From Prauserella cavernicola (GTDB lineage Bacteria; Actinomycetota; Actinomycetes; Mycobacteriales; Pseudonocardiaceae), in contig NZ_JAENJH010000010.1 of NCBI RefSeq assembly GCF_016595675.1, positions 1 through 64,000 of the forward strand: a DNA stretch of 64,000 nucleotides, written 5' to 3'. Of this stretch, positions 36,127-44,577 are shown in pieces. The first letter of the stretch is position 1. Each line of letters begins with the position of its first letter. The translations under genes and the position numbers were made by a program. The notes below the pieces were generated by a model. The model was not told the DNA's origin. It was given only the letters and a program-made list of their open reading frames with translations, and ran no database searches.

Positions 36127-37299
36127 TCAGGGTCGTTCCTGGCCCGCTCCCGCGGAGGGAACCGCGGTGAACAGGCGCGGCTTGCGGTAGTCCGCCTGCT
36201 CGAACGCCGCGTTGACGGCGTCCTCGACGGCCTGCTGGTCGCTCTCGCGCACCAGGGCGATGGCCGAGCCGCCGAAGCCACCACCGGTCATCCGGGCGCC
36301 CAGCGCCCCGGCCTCGCGCGCTACGTCGACGGCGAGGTCGAGCTCCGGGCACGAGATGCGGTAGTCGTCGCGCATGCTGACGTGCGAGGCGTCGAGCACG
36401 GGGCCGATCTCGGCCATCCTGCCCGCTCGCAGGAGCCGCGTGGCCTCGAGAACGCGGTCGTTCTCGGTGACGATGTGGCGCACCAGCGGAGCCAGGTCCT
36501 CGGGCAGCGTGTCGAGCGCGGCCTGCAGCCCCGCACCGTCGACGTCCCGCAGCGCAGCGACGCCGAGCAGCTCCGTGGCGCGTTCGGTGCCGCGCCTGCG
36601 CTCGCCGTAGCCGGACTCGCCGTGGGCGTGCTTGACGCGGGTGTCGATGACGAGCACGCGCAACCCGGCGCCCTCGGCGTCGAACGGCACCTGCTCGATC
36701 TCGCCGGAGCGCACGTCGAGGAACAGCACGTGGCCCTCGACGCAGCACATCGACGCGGTCTGGTCGAGCACGCCCGTGGGCACGCCGACGAACTCGTTCT
36801 CGGCGCGCTGCGCCCACTTGGCGATCTCGGCCCGGCGGGCCTGATCCGGCTCGTCGTGGCCGGCGAGGCCGAGCAACGCGAGCGCTGCCGCGCACTCGAT
36901 CGCGGCCGAGGACGACAGGCCCGCGCCCGTGGGCACGTCGCCCGCGATCACGATGTCGGCTCCGCCGTCGATGCCGTGTTCGCGCAGCACCCACGCCACA
37001 CCGGCCGGGTAGGCGGCCCAGCCGTCGGGCTCGCCGGGCCGCAGGTCCGGGATCCGCGAGGCCTCGGCCTCCTGGATGCGGCCGTCCGAGCCCAGCGTCG
37101 CCAGCGTCAGCACCTTGTCGTCGCGAGGGGACGCCGCGGCGGCGAGGCGGTGGGGCAGCGCGAACGGCAGCACGAAGCCGTCGTTGTAGTCGGTGTGCTC
37201 TCCGATCAGGTTCACGCGGCCCGGGGCCGACCACACCCCACGCGGCTCGGAGCCGTGCACGGTGCGGAAGGCGCCTGCCGCGGCGTCGGCAGAGGTCAC
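36127..37299 (-). CDS. galK: Galactokinase
   Basis: GalK phosphorylates galactose at C1. The 390-residue GHMP kinase has the galactose signature [20 protein letters not shown], the ATP loop [13 protein letters not shown] (GLSSSA) and the C-terminal [14 protein letters not shown] motif. The GTG at 37299 overlaps the stop codon of ideR by 4 bp (GTGA), so it is translated from the ideR message. No galT is present in the window. Iron-responsive regulator and galactokinase in one transcript is an unusual pairing. Confidence 0.95.
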   Translation of the reverse strand: MTSADAAAGAFRTVHGSEPRGVWSAPGRVNLIGEHTDYNDGFVLPFALPHRLAAAASPRDDKVLTLATLGSDGRIQEAEASRIPDLRPGEPDGWAAYPAGVAWVLREHGIDGGADIVIAGDVPTGAGLSSSAAIECAAALALLGLAGHDEPDQARRAEIAKWAQRAENEFVGVPTGVLDQTASMCCVEGHVLFLDVRSGEIEQVPFDAEGAGLRVLVIDTRVKHAHGESGYGERRRGTERATELLGVAALRDVDGAGLQAALDTLPEDLAPLVRHIVTENDRVLEATRLLRAGRMAEIGPVLDASHVSMRDDYRISCPELDLAVDVAREAGALGARMTGGGFGGSAIALVRESDQQAVEDAVNAAFEQADYRKPRLFTAVPSAGAGQERP

Positions 37300-37994
37300 C
37301 GGGCCTGCGCCAGCACGGCGTGCAGAACGGAGGTGGGCACCTGGGCCGAGCGGGTGTCGTCGGACACCTCGACCGTCGAACCCCCGCCGTTGATCCTGCC
37401 GACCCGCACGGTCTTGCCCGGCATGATGCCGACGGCCTTCAGCTCGGTCATCAGCGTCTCGTCGAGCTGCACGTGCTCGGCGATGCGCCGGATCTCCACC
37501 TTGCCGCCGCCCGAGCGGGCCACGTCGTCGAGCCGCACCAGGTCCGACTCGGCAGGCGGTGCGGGCTCACCACCCTGGCCCAGCTTGTCGAGGCCGGGGA
37601 TGGGGTTGCCGTACGGCGACGTCGTCGGGTGGTCGAGCAGCGTCACGAGCTTGCGCTCGACGGCCTCGCTCATGACGTGTTCCCAGCGGCACGCCTCGGT
37701 GTGCACGTGCTCCCACTCCAGGCCGATCACGTCCACGAGCAGCCGCTCGGCGAGGCGGTGCTTGCGCATCACGGCGATGGCCAGCTCCCTGCCGTGGTCG
37801 GTCAGCTGGAGATGCCGGTCGTCGGCGACCACCACCAGCCCGTCGCGTTCCATTCGTGCCACCGTCTGGCTCACAGTGGGGCCGCTCTGCTGCAACCGCT
37901 CCGCGATCCGCGCGCGCAGCGGCACGACACCCTCTTCCTCGAGCTCGTAGATGGTGCGCAAGTACATCTCGGTGGTGTCGATGAGATCGTTCAC
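37296..37994 (-). CDS. ideR: Iron-dependent repressor IdeR (DtxR family)
   Basis: IdeR binds Fe(II) and represses iron uptake while activating storage genes. The 232-residue protein has an N-terminal HTH ([20 protein letters not shown]), dimerisation domain, and C-terminal SH3-like domain. All DtxR metal ligands are conserved at the same numbers: Met10, Cys102, Glu105 and His106 for the primary site, His79, Glu83 and His98 for the ancillary site. This argues for true iron sensing as opposed to a manganese MntR-type protein. GTG 37994 has AAAGGGGAC upstream. galK overlaps its end. Confidence 0.95.
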   Translation of the reverse strand: MNDLIDTTEMYLRTIYELEEEGVVPLRARIAERLQQSGPTVSQTVARMERDGLVVVADDRHLQLTDHGRELAIAVMRKHRLAERLLVDVIGLEWEHVHTEACRWEHVMSEAVERKLVTLLDHPTTSPYGNPIPGLDKLGQGGEPAPPAESDLVRLDDVARSGGGKVEIRRIAEHVQLDETLMTELKAVGIMPGKTVRVGRINGGGSTVEVSDDTRSAQVPTSVLHAVLAQAR

Positions 37995-38132
37995 GCCTGT
38001 CCCCTTTGTTCGCCATGCTCATGGTAGTCGTTGGGCCTGACGGTTACGGCAGGCGATCGGATAACGACTGCCAGCTGGACCGAAGGCCGCCCACGCTGCG
38101 TGAACGACGCGGCCCGGAGGAGGATCGAGCGT

Positions 38133-38990
38133 ATGCGTCCCGTCATCGCGACCGCCGAACTCGCCGCACTGCTCGAGGCAGATCCTCGGGATCGGCCCAC
38201 CGTTCTCGACGTGCGGTGGCGGCTGACCGGTCCGCCGGCGTCCGACTCCTATCGTGCCGGACACCTGCCGGGCGCCGTGTTCGTCGACGTGGATTCGGAG
38301 CTGTCCTCGCCACCCGGACCCGGCGGACGGCACCCGCTGCCGGACCCTGCCGCGCTGCAGCGCGTTCTGCGCGCCGCCGGCGTGCGCGAGAGTCACCCGG
38401 TAGTGGCCTACGACGACGGTGACTCGTCGGTCGCCGCGCGGGCCTGGTGGCTGCTGCGCTGGGCGGGCCACGCCGAGGTCGCCGTGCTCGACGGCGGGTT
38501 CGCGGCCTGGGAGGCCGAGGGCAGGCCGGTCACCACCGAGGTGCCCGAGCTCGCGGAGGGCGCGGAGGGCGACGTCGAGGTGCGCCCCGGTGGGCTGCCG
38601 GTGCTGGACGCCGACGCCGCGGCGGCGCTGGCCAGGAACGGTGTGCTCCTCGACGCCAGGGCCCCGCAGCGCTACACCGGCGAGACGGAGCCGGTTGACC
38701 CGCGCGGAGGGCACATCCCCGGAGCCCGCAACGCGCCGTTCTCCTCGCACGTCGCCCCCGACGGGCGCTGGCGCTCGCCGGAGGAGCTCGCGCGGCACTT
38801 CGCCGCGCTCGGCGTCGCCGGGGACGTGCCGGTGGGTGCCTACTGCGGCTCCGGCATCACGGCCAGTTCGGTGGTGCTGGCCCTGGAGGTCGCGGGCAGG
38901 GTCGAGCCCGCCGCGCTCTACGCGGGCTCGTGGTCGAACTGGTCTGCCGATGCGGGACGGCCCGCGGCCACCGGCGGCGAACCCGGCTGA
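38133..38990 (+). CDS. sseA: Thiosulfate/3-mercaptopyruvate sulfurtransferase (two rhodanese domains)
   Basis: The 285-residue protein has an N-terminal inactive-type rhodanese domain (about 5-125) and a C-terminal active one with the cysteine at about residue 238 in AYCGSGITAS, the loop pattern more typical of mercaptopyruvate sulfurtransferases (CGSGVT). It transfers sulfane sulfur to thiols or cyanide and is cytoplasmic. CGGAGGAGG precedes the ATG. It diverges from ideR with a 138 bp gap. Hairpin follows the stop. Confidence 0.9.
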   Translation: MRPVIATAELAALLEADPRDRPTVLDVRWRLTGPPASDSYRAGHLPGAVFVDVDSELSSPPGPGGRHPLPDPAALQRVLRAAGVRESHPVVAYDDGDSSVAARAWWLLRWAGHAEVAVLDGGFAAWEAEGRPVTTEVPELAEGAEGDVEVRPGGLPVLDADAAAALARNGVLLDARAPQRYTGETEPVDPRGGHIPGARNAPFSSHVAPDGRWRSPEELARHFAALGVAGDVPVGAYCGSGITASSVVLALEVAGRVEPAALYAGSWSNWSADAGRPAATGGEPG

Positions 38991-39007
38991 CGGCAGCGCT
39001 GCTGCCG
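38991..39007 (+). terminator. Hairpin after sseA
   Basis: CGGCAGC (38991-38997) and GCTGCCG (39001-39007) form a perfect 7 bp stem with a 3-nt loop immediately after the stop codon. No T-tract. Confidence 0.45.
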
Positions 39008-39060
39008 GGACACCCGCGGGCGCCGCGCCGGTGGAGGATCCGGACCCGGGACCGGCCGCC

Positions 39061-39359
39061 GCGGGTGGGTGGTGCATGTCGGGCGTCCGGTCCTGTGTGG
39101 GGTTCGCACGTCGGTGGACGGGAATGACCTGCATGGTTGCCCGGTGACACCTGATCACTGCGGGTGGGTGGTGCATGTCGGGCGTCCGGTCCTGTGTGGG
39201 GTTCGCACGTCGGTGGACGAGAGCGACGCGGCACGGTTGCCCGGTGACACCTGATCACTGCGGGTGGGTGGTGTATCTCGGGCGTCCGGTCCTGCGCGGG
39301 GTTCGCACGTGGGCGGACGGGAACGACGCGGCACGGTTGTCCGGCGGCACTTATCACCG
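39061..39359. repeat. Three tandem units of ~100 bp (minisatellite)
   Basis: Units begin at 39061, 39160 and 39260 (periods 99 and 100 bp), each opening GCGGGTGGGTGGTG and containing GGGCGTCCGGTCCTG then GGGGTTCGCACGT. Units 1 and 2 are nearly identical in the first 60 bp; unit 3 is more diverged. The 38991-39500 gap contains no supported gene: open frames across the repeats are short and lack ribosome sites. It has the form of a mycobacterial MIRU/VNTR locus. Confidence 0.85.
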
Positions 39360-39488
39360 CGGTCGGCGACCGGGTGTGCCCGGGCGGGTGACCTCGGGTC
39401 GCCAGGTCCCGCCGGTCGCGGCGGCGCCACTCGCCGGTGGCCGCGCACCGGATCACGTCGTCACCCCCTAGGAGGCTCCGCGCGCGGC

Positions 39489-39494
39489 TACGCT
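39489..39494 (+). promoter_or_regulatory. Leaderless-type -10 element (TACGCT) of acuC
   Basis: TACGCT ends 6 bp before the acuC ATG; there is no ribosome site at the proper distance. Confidence 0.4.
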
Positions 39495-39500
39495 CGTCCC

Positions 39501-40673
39501 ATGTCGCCCTCCGCCGTCGTCTGGGACCCCGCGCTGCTCGGCTACGACCTGGGTGGCGAGCATCCGTTCAACCCGGTCCGCCTGCACCTCACGATCAAGC
39601 TCGCGACCGCGCTCGGCGTGCTCGAGGACGTGCCGCTGCTGGTGCCCGAGCCCGCCACCGAGGCCGAGTTGTACCGCGCCCACGCCGCGGAGTACCTCGA
39701 GGCGGTGCGGCAGGCGCCCATGACCGGCTGGGACGTCGGGCATGGCCTCGGCACCGACGACAACCCGATCTTCACCGACATGCACGAGTCGGCCTCACTG
39801 GTGGTGGGCTCCACGCTGCTCGGCGCCCGAGCCCTCGCCGAGGGAAAGGCGCGACGGGCCGTGAACATCGCGGGCGGGTTGCACCACGCGATGCGGGATC
39901 GCGCGGCGGGCTTCTGTGTCTACAACGACCTGTCGGTGGCCATCTCGTGGTTGCTGGACAACGGCTTCGACCGGATCGCCTACGTCGACACCGACGTGCA
40001 TCACGGCGACGGCGTGCAGGCCGCTTTCTACGGTGACCCGCGCGTGCTCACGATCTCGTTGCACCAGCACCCGTTCACGTTGTTCCCGGGGACGGGCTAC
40101 TCCAGCGAGGTCGGCGTCGAGGGCGCCGAGGGCACTGCGGTGAACGTCCCGTTGCCGCCGCGCACGAAGGACGCGGGGTGGTTGCGCGCGTTCCACGCCG
40201 TGGTGCCGTCGCTGCTCGCCGAGTTCCGCCCGCAGATCCTGGTGAGCCAGTGCGGTGTGGACTCCCACGAGGAGGACCCGCTGGCCGACCTCTCGCTCTC
40301 CGTCGACGGGCACCGCACGATCTACCGCACCCTGCGCGAGCTCGCCGACACCCACGCCGACGGCCGGTGGCTCGCCGTCGGAGGCGGCGGTTACCAGCTG
40401 ATCCGCGTGGTGCCACGCTCGTGGACGCACCTGATCGCGACGGTCCTCGATCGCGACGTCGACCCGGACACGCCGCTGCCACCCGAGTGGTCGGACCTCG
40501 TGCGCGAGGCGGCTCCGCGCGCCGAGCTGCCGCTGCGCATGACCGACGGCGGCGACACCGGGTACTCGCCGTGGGGCGATGGCCTCGACGACGCCGTCGA
40601 CGTCGCGGTCCGCGACACCCGCAGGGCGGTCTTCCCCTTGCACGGCCTGGATCCCGACGATCCGAGGGACTGA
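39501..40673 (+). CDS. acuC: AcuC-type protein deacetylase (class I/II HDAC fold)
   Basis: AcuC removes acetyl groups from lysines of enzymes such as acetyl-CoA synthetase. The 390-residue protein shows the paired active-site histidines in NIAGGLHHAMRD, the zinc ligands Asp165 and His167 in DTDVHHGDGVQ and the later aspartate in QCGVDSHEEDPLADL, and the GGGGYQLIRV motif near the end. Start and stop spacing (6 bp) place it in one operon with the following acetyltransferase fusion, a gene pair able to add and remove the same modification. Confidence 0.93.
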   Translation: MSPSAVVWDPALLGYDLGGEHPFNPVRLHLTIKLATALGVLEDVPLLVPEPATEAELYRAHAAEYLEAVRQAPMTGWDVGHGLGTDDNPIFTDMHESASLVVGSTLLGARALAEGKARRAVNIAGGLHHAMRDRAAGFCVYNDLSVAISWLLDNGFDRIAYVDTDVHHGDGVQAAFYGDPRVLTISLHQHPFTLFPGTGYSSEVGVEGAEGTAVNVPLPPRTKDAGWLRAFHAVVPSLLAEFRPQILVSQCGVDSHEEDPLADLSLSVDGHRTIYRTLRELADTHADGRWLAVGGGGYQLIRVVPRSWTHLIATVLDRDVDPDTPLPPEWSDLVREAAPRAELPLRMTDGGDTGYSPWGDGLDDAVDVAVRDTRRAVFPLHGLDPDDPRD

Positions 40674-40679
40674 TCGAGG

Positions 40680-43379
40680 ATGACGAGCGACACCGGCGAG
40701 CAGAGCTTCGACCCGTTCGACTTCCCCCGGCAGTGGGAGGCCGACGTCGTGCTCTCCGACGGCGGGACCGTCCACTTGCGACCCGTCGTGCCCGCGGACG
40801 CGGACGGGCTCGTGGCGTTGCACGGCAGGTTGTCCGACCGCACCCGCTACCTGCGCTACTTCGGTGCCTACCCGCGCATCCCCGCGCGTGATCTCGAACG
40901 GTTCTCCACGGTCGATCACCACAGCAGGGTCGCGTTCGTCGCGCTGCTCGGCGACGACATCGTGGCGGTCGGCAGGTACGAGGGACTGGACGACGACTCG
41001 GCCGAGGTCGCGTTCGTGGTGGACGACGCGCACCAGGGCCGTGGCCTCGGCTCGATTCTGCTCGAACACCTGGCCGCGGCGGCGTCAGAGCGCGGGCTGC
41101 GCCGGTTCGTGGCCGAGGTGCTGGCGGAGAACTCGGCGATGGTCCGCGTGTTCCGCGACGCCGGCTACCACGTGAGCCGCGCGTTCGAGGAGGGCGTGGT
41201 GCACCTGGAGTTCGACATCGATCCCACGGAGGAGTCGCTGGCGGTGGCCAGGGCGCGGGAGCAGGCGGCCGAGGCGCGCAGCGTCCACAACCTGCTGCAC
41301 CCGCGTTCGGTCGCGGTGATCGGTGCGTCGACAGATCCGACCAAGATCGGCTACGCGGTGCTCACCAACCTGCTCACCGCCGACTTCGCGGGCACGGTGT
41401 ACCCGGTCAACCCCGAGCACGCGTCCGTGCGCGGGGTGCGGGCGTACAAATCGGTGCTGGAGATCCCCGATCCCGTGGACCTGGCACTGGTGGCGGTGCC
41501 TGCCGACCAGGTGGAGTCCGTGCTCGACGGCGCGCTCGCCAAGGGCGTGAAGACGCTGCTGATCGTGTCGTCGGGCTTCGGCGAGTCGGGCCCGCACGGT
41601 CAGCACGCCGAGCTGCGGCTGGTGGGCGAGGCCAGGGCGCACGGCATGCGCGTGGTGGGGCCGAACGCGCTGGGCGTGCTCAACACCGATCCGGGCGTCC
41701 GCCTCAACGCGACGCTCGCGCCGCGGCTGCCCAAGCGTGGCCGCACCGGCTTCTTCTGCCAGTCCGGCGCGCTGGGCACCGCGATCCTCGCCGACGCCGA
41801 GGCGCGCGGGCTCGGCCTGTCGACGTTCGTGTCGGCTGGCAACCGCGCCGACGTCTCCGGCAACGACCTGCTGCAGTATTGGGAGACCGACCCGACGACC
41901 GATCTGGTGCTGCTCTACCTGGAGTCGTTCGGCAACCCGCGCAAGTTCGCGCGGCTAGCGCGCAGGCTCGCCCGCAGCAAGCCGATCGTGGCCGTGAAGT
42001 CGGGCCGGCACGCGGTGCGCCCGCAGCTGGCCGCCACGTCCACCGAGATCGACGAGTCGAGCGTGCAGGCGTTGTTCGAGCAGGCGGGCGTGGTGCGGGT
42101 GGAGTCGCTGGCGCAGCTGTTCGACACCGCGCTGTTGTTCGCGCACCAGCCGCTGCCCTCGGGCTCGCGGATCGCGATCGTCGGCAACTCCAGCGCGATC
42201 GGCCTGCTCGCGGCCGACACCGCGCGGGCGCAGGGCCTGCGCCTCGGCATCGAACCGGTGGACATCGGCCCGCAGGCGTCGCCGGAAGAGTTCGCCGCCG
42301 CCATGGGGGAGGCGCTGGACTCGCCGGACGTGGACGCGCTCGTGGCCGTGTTCGTGCCGCCGGTGGCGGTGCCGGGCACGGCCTACGCGCGAGCGCTGCG
42401 CGAGACGGTGTCGGCGCGCCGCGGCGACCAGGAGAAGCCGATCGTCTCGACGTTCCTCGCCGCCGAGGGTGTTCCCGCCGAGCTGGCCGTGCCCGGCGTC
42501 GACGGCGCGCCGTCGGCCGGGTCGATCCCGAGCTACCCGAGCCCGGAGCGCGCGGTGAACGCCCTCGCCAGGGCCGTGCGCTATGCCGCGTGGCGGCAGC
42601 GCCCGCAGGGCACGATCGTGCGGCCCGCCGACATGCACCCCGAACAGGCGCAGGGTCTCGTGCACGAACTGCTCGCGGAGGACCACAACAAGGTGCTCAC
42701 CGACGACGAGGTGATGCGGCTGCTGGCGTGCTACGGCATCGAGGTGGTGCCGTTCCGGCTCGTCTCCAGCGCCGACGACGCCGTGGCCGCCGCGGCGGAG
42801 CTGGGGTATCCGGTGACGCTCAAGGCGTTCGACGACCGGTTGCGGGGCAGGCCCGACTTCGCGGGCGTGCGGCTGGACCTGACGTCGGAGGACTCGGTGC
42901 GCGTCGGTTACCAGAGCCTGGGCGAGGTCTCCGACTCCGATGTGGTGTACGTGCAGCGCATGGCGCCGAAGGGGGTGTCGTGCGTGATCGGGCTGCAGGA
43001 CGACCCCTCGTTCGGCACGCTCGTGTCGTTCGGGCTCTCCGGCGTGGTGAGCACGCTGCTCGGCGACCAGGCGTTTCGCGCCGTGCCGCTGACCGACGTC
43101 GACGCGGCCACGGTGGTGCGCGAGCCGAGGACGGCCCCGCTGCTCACCGGTTATCGCGGCGACGAACCGGCCGACCTGGCCGCGTTGCAGGATCTGGTGC
43201 TGCGGGTGGCCGCGCTGGCCGAGGACAACCCCGAGGTGCGCCAGCTGAGCCTCGACCCGATCCTCGCCTCGCCCGACGGCGCGTTCGTGACCAACGCGAG
43301 CGTGGTGCTGGGCCCGCCACCGTCGCGGCCGGACTCGGGGCCGCGACGGCTGCGCCAGATCAACGCGCTCGACGACTGA
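40680..43379 (+). CDS. GNAT acetyltransferase fused to degenerate NDP-forming acyl-CoA ligase (Pat-like)
   Basis: The 899-residue protein has an N-terminal GNAT domain (about 20-180, acetyl-CoA loop DDAHQGRGLGSILLEHL), a CoA-binding domain (SVAVIGASTDPTKIGYAVL, from about 205), ligase domains and a C-terminal ATP-grasp domain (from about 670). In true synthetases the ligase part carries a phosphohistidine loop SHTGAL; here the equivalent place reads RPQLAATSTEIDESS, with no histidine, while the acyl-CoA synthetase at 4657-6792 keeps it. This marks the ligase part as a probable ligand sensor. Protein lysine acetyltransferases of this type modify acetyl-CoA synthetase. Its gene follows acuC by 6 bp. 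Confidence 0.88.
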   Translation: MTSDTGEQSFDPFDFPRQWEADVVLSDGGTVHLRPVVPADADGLVALHGRLSDRTRYLRYFGAYPRIPARDLERFSTVDHHSRVAFVALLGDDIVAVGRYEGLDDDSAEVAFVVDDAHQGRGLGSILLEHLAAAASERGLRRFVAEVLAENSAMVRVFRDAGYHVSRAFEEGVVHLEFDIDPTEESLAVARAREQAAEARSVHNLLHPRSVAVIGASTDPTKIGYAVLTNLLTADFAGTVYPVNPEHASVRGVRAYKSVLEIPDPVDLALVAVPADQVESVLDGALAKGVKTLLIVSSGFGESGPHGQHAELRLVGEARAHGMRVVGPNALGVLNTDPGVRLNATLAPRLPKRGRTGFFCQSGALGTAILADAEARGLGLSTFVSAGNRADVSGNDLLQYWETDPTTDLVLLYLESFGNPRKFARLARRLARSKPIVAVKSGRHAVRPQLAATSTEIDESSVQALFEQAGVVRVESLAQLFDTALLFAHQPLPSGSRIAIVGNSSAIGLLAADTARAQGLRLGIEPVDIGPQASPEEFAAAMGEALDSPDVDALVAVFVPPVAVPGTAYARALRETVSARRGDQEKPIVSTFLAAEGVPAELAVPGVDGAPSAGSIPSYPSPERAVNALARAVRYAAWRQRPQGTIVRPADMHPEQAQGLVHELLAEDHNKVLTDDEVMRLLACYGIEVVPFRLVSSADDAVAAAAELGYPVTLKAFDDRLRGRPDFAGVRLDLTSEDSVRVGYQSLGEVSDSDVVYVQRMAPKGVSCVIGLQDDPSFGTLVSFGLSGVVSTLLGDQAFRAVPLTDVDAATVVREPRTAPLLTGYRGDEPADLAALQDLVLRVAALAEDNPEVRQLSLDPILASPDGAFVTNASVVLGPPPSRPDSGPRRLRQINALDD

Positions 43380-43394
43380 GCCGACTGAGCCGCC

Positions 43395-44573
43395 TCAGAA
43401 CGCGGCCGGGTCCATCGCGTAGACGAAGCGGGTGCCGGGGTACTCGGTCAGCCCCCACAGTTGCTGGTCCGGCCCGCGGTAGGACAGGTCCTCGGGACCG
43501 ATCGGCTGGGCGCTCGAATGCTTGGTGGGGCCCGAGTCCGCCGTGAACGTGTGCACCGAGCCCCTGCTGCCCGAGCCCGCGCTGGCCGACACCAGGAACT
43601 CGCCGTCGATCGCGGTCGCGCCCTGCATGCTGGGGATGTCGGTGCGGTAGGCCTCGGTGGCGTGGGTGTAGCCGTCGTCGGACTCGGCGAACTTGCGGTC
43701 GGTGTCATCGATCGGGAAGCGGACCACTCGCGAGCCGGTGCCGTCGGCGTTGTACTCCGGCACGACCACGCTGTCGGGACTGGTGGTGCGATCCAGCGAG
43801 GCGGCCGAGTAGCGCAGCCGCGCGACGTCGTTGGTGGTGGACGCGGTGAACTTCTGGGCCTGCGGCAGGGCGTAGGCGTAGTTGAAGGCGTGGTAGGAAC
43901 CGTCGGACTGGCGGCCGATCTTCGCCTCGTCGCCGGTGCTCACCTTCCACAGGTGCCGCAGGTCGAAGGCGCGGAAGCCGCCCCACGTGTCGGCCGAGTA
44001 GAGGTAGTGGCCGTAGGTGAAGATGCCGCCCGCGTGGATCGTCACCGGGCGGAAGTCCGGTTGCCCTGCCGAGTTGGTGTAGGGCTCCACCAGCAGCACG
44101 TGCCGGTACTCCGGCGCGGACGGGTTCTCGTAGTCCACAAAGGAGATCCGGGCGCCCTTGTCGGTGCCGGAGCCGTTGTAGTACCAGCTGACGAACACCG
44201 CGGTGCGGCCCTCGTAGGTGCCGCTGTCGTAGGCGTCGGCGGTGGTGCTGATGCCCTGCGGGTACCAGTCGGGCGTGCTGTTGTCGCCCGACTGCCAGCA
44301 GAACGCGGCGAGCTGTCCGGTCGCGGCCGGGTCGCAGCCGCTGGTGGTCGCGGCGCGGTTGGCGCTGTCGAGCACGGCGGGTACCGACGCGACGGGAAGT
44401 TCGTCGTCGAGCTGGGCGATCACGGGGTTGTACTCGCCCTCGGACAGGCGGAAGTCGTTCGCGGCCAGTGCGGTGGGGGCCGCGCTCGCCGAGGGGGCCG
44501 GAGCGCCCACCACGACGAGCACCACGAGCGCGGAGAGAGCGGAGAGAGCGGAGGGTGATCTTCGGCTTCTCAT
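43395..44573 (-). CDS. Secreted protein of unknown function
   Basis: The 392-residue product has a signal peptide (SALSALSALVVLVVVGAPAPSASA) and a soluble extracytoplasmic domain with repeated tryptophan/tyrosine-rich strands (for example IHAGGIFTYGHYLYSADTWGGFRAFDLRHLW). Strand spacing suggests a propeller-like lectin or hydrolase-like fold, with two cysteines that could pair. No catalytic motif is recognised. Convergent with the Pat-like gene and 4 bp from the acyl-CoA ligase stop codon, but with its own start; likely the last gene of the leftward transcript. Confidence 0.75.
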   Translation of the reverse strand: MRSRRSPSALSALSALVVLVVVGAPAPSASAAPTALAANDFRLSEGEYNPVIAQLDDELPVASVPAVLDSANRAATTSGCDPAATGQLAAFCWQSGDNSTPDWYPQGISTTADAYDSGTYEGRTAVFVSWYYNGSGTDKGARISFVDYENPSAPEYRHVLLVEPYTNSAGQPDFRPVTIHAGGIFTYGHYLYSADTWGGFRAFDLRHLWKVSTGDEAKIGRQSDGSYHAFNYAYALPQAQKFTASTTNDVARLRYSAASLDRTTSPDSVVVPEYNADGTGSRVVRFPIDDTDRKFAESDDGYTHATEAYRTDIPSMQGATAIDGEFLVSASAGSGSRGSVHTFTADSGPTKHSSAQPIGPEDLSYRGPDQQLWGLTEYPGTRFVYAMDPAAF

Positions 44574-44577
44574 GCGG

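Noticed and set aside
39061-39500. Short open frames within the ~100 bp tandem repeats
   Set aside because: They arise from the repeated ATG in each unit, lack ribosome sites and end at different points in each copy.
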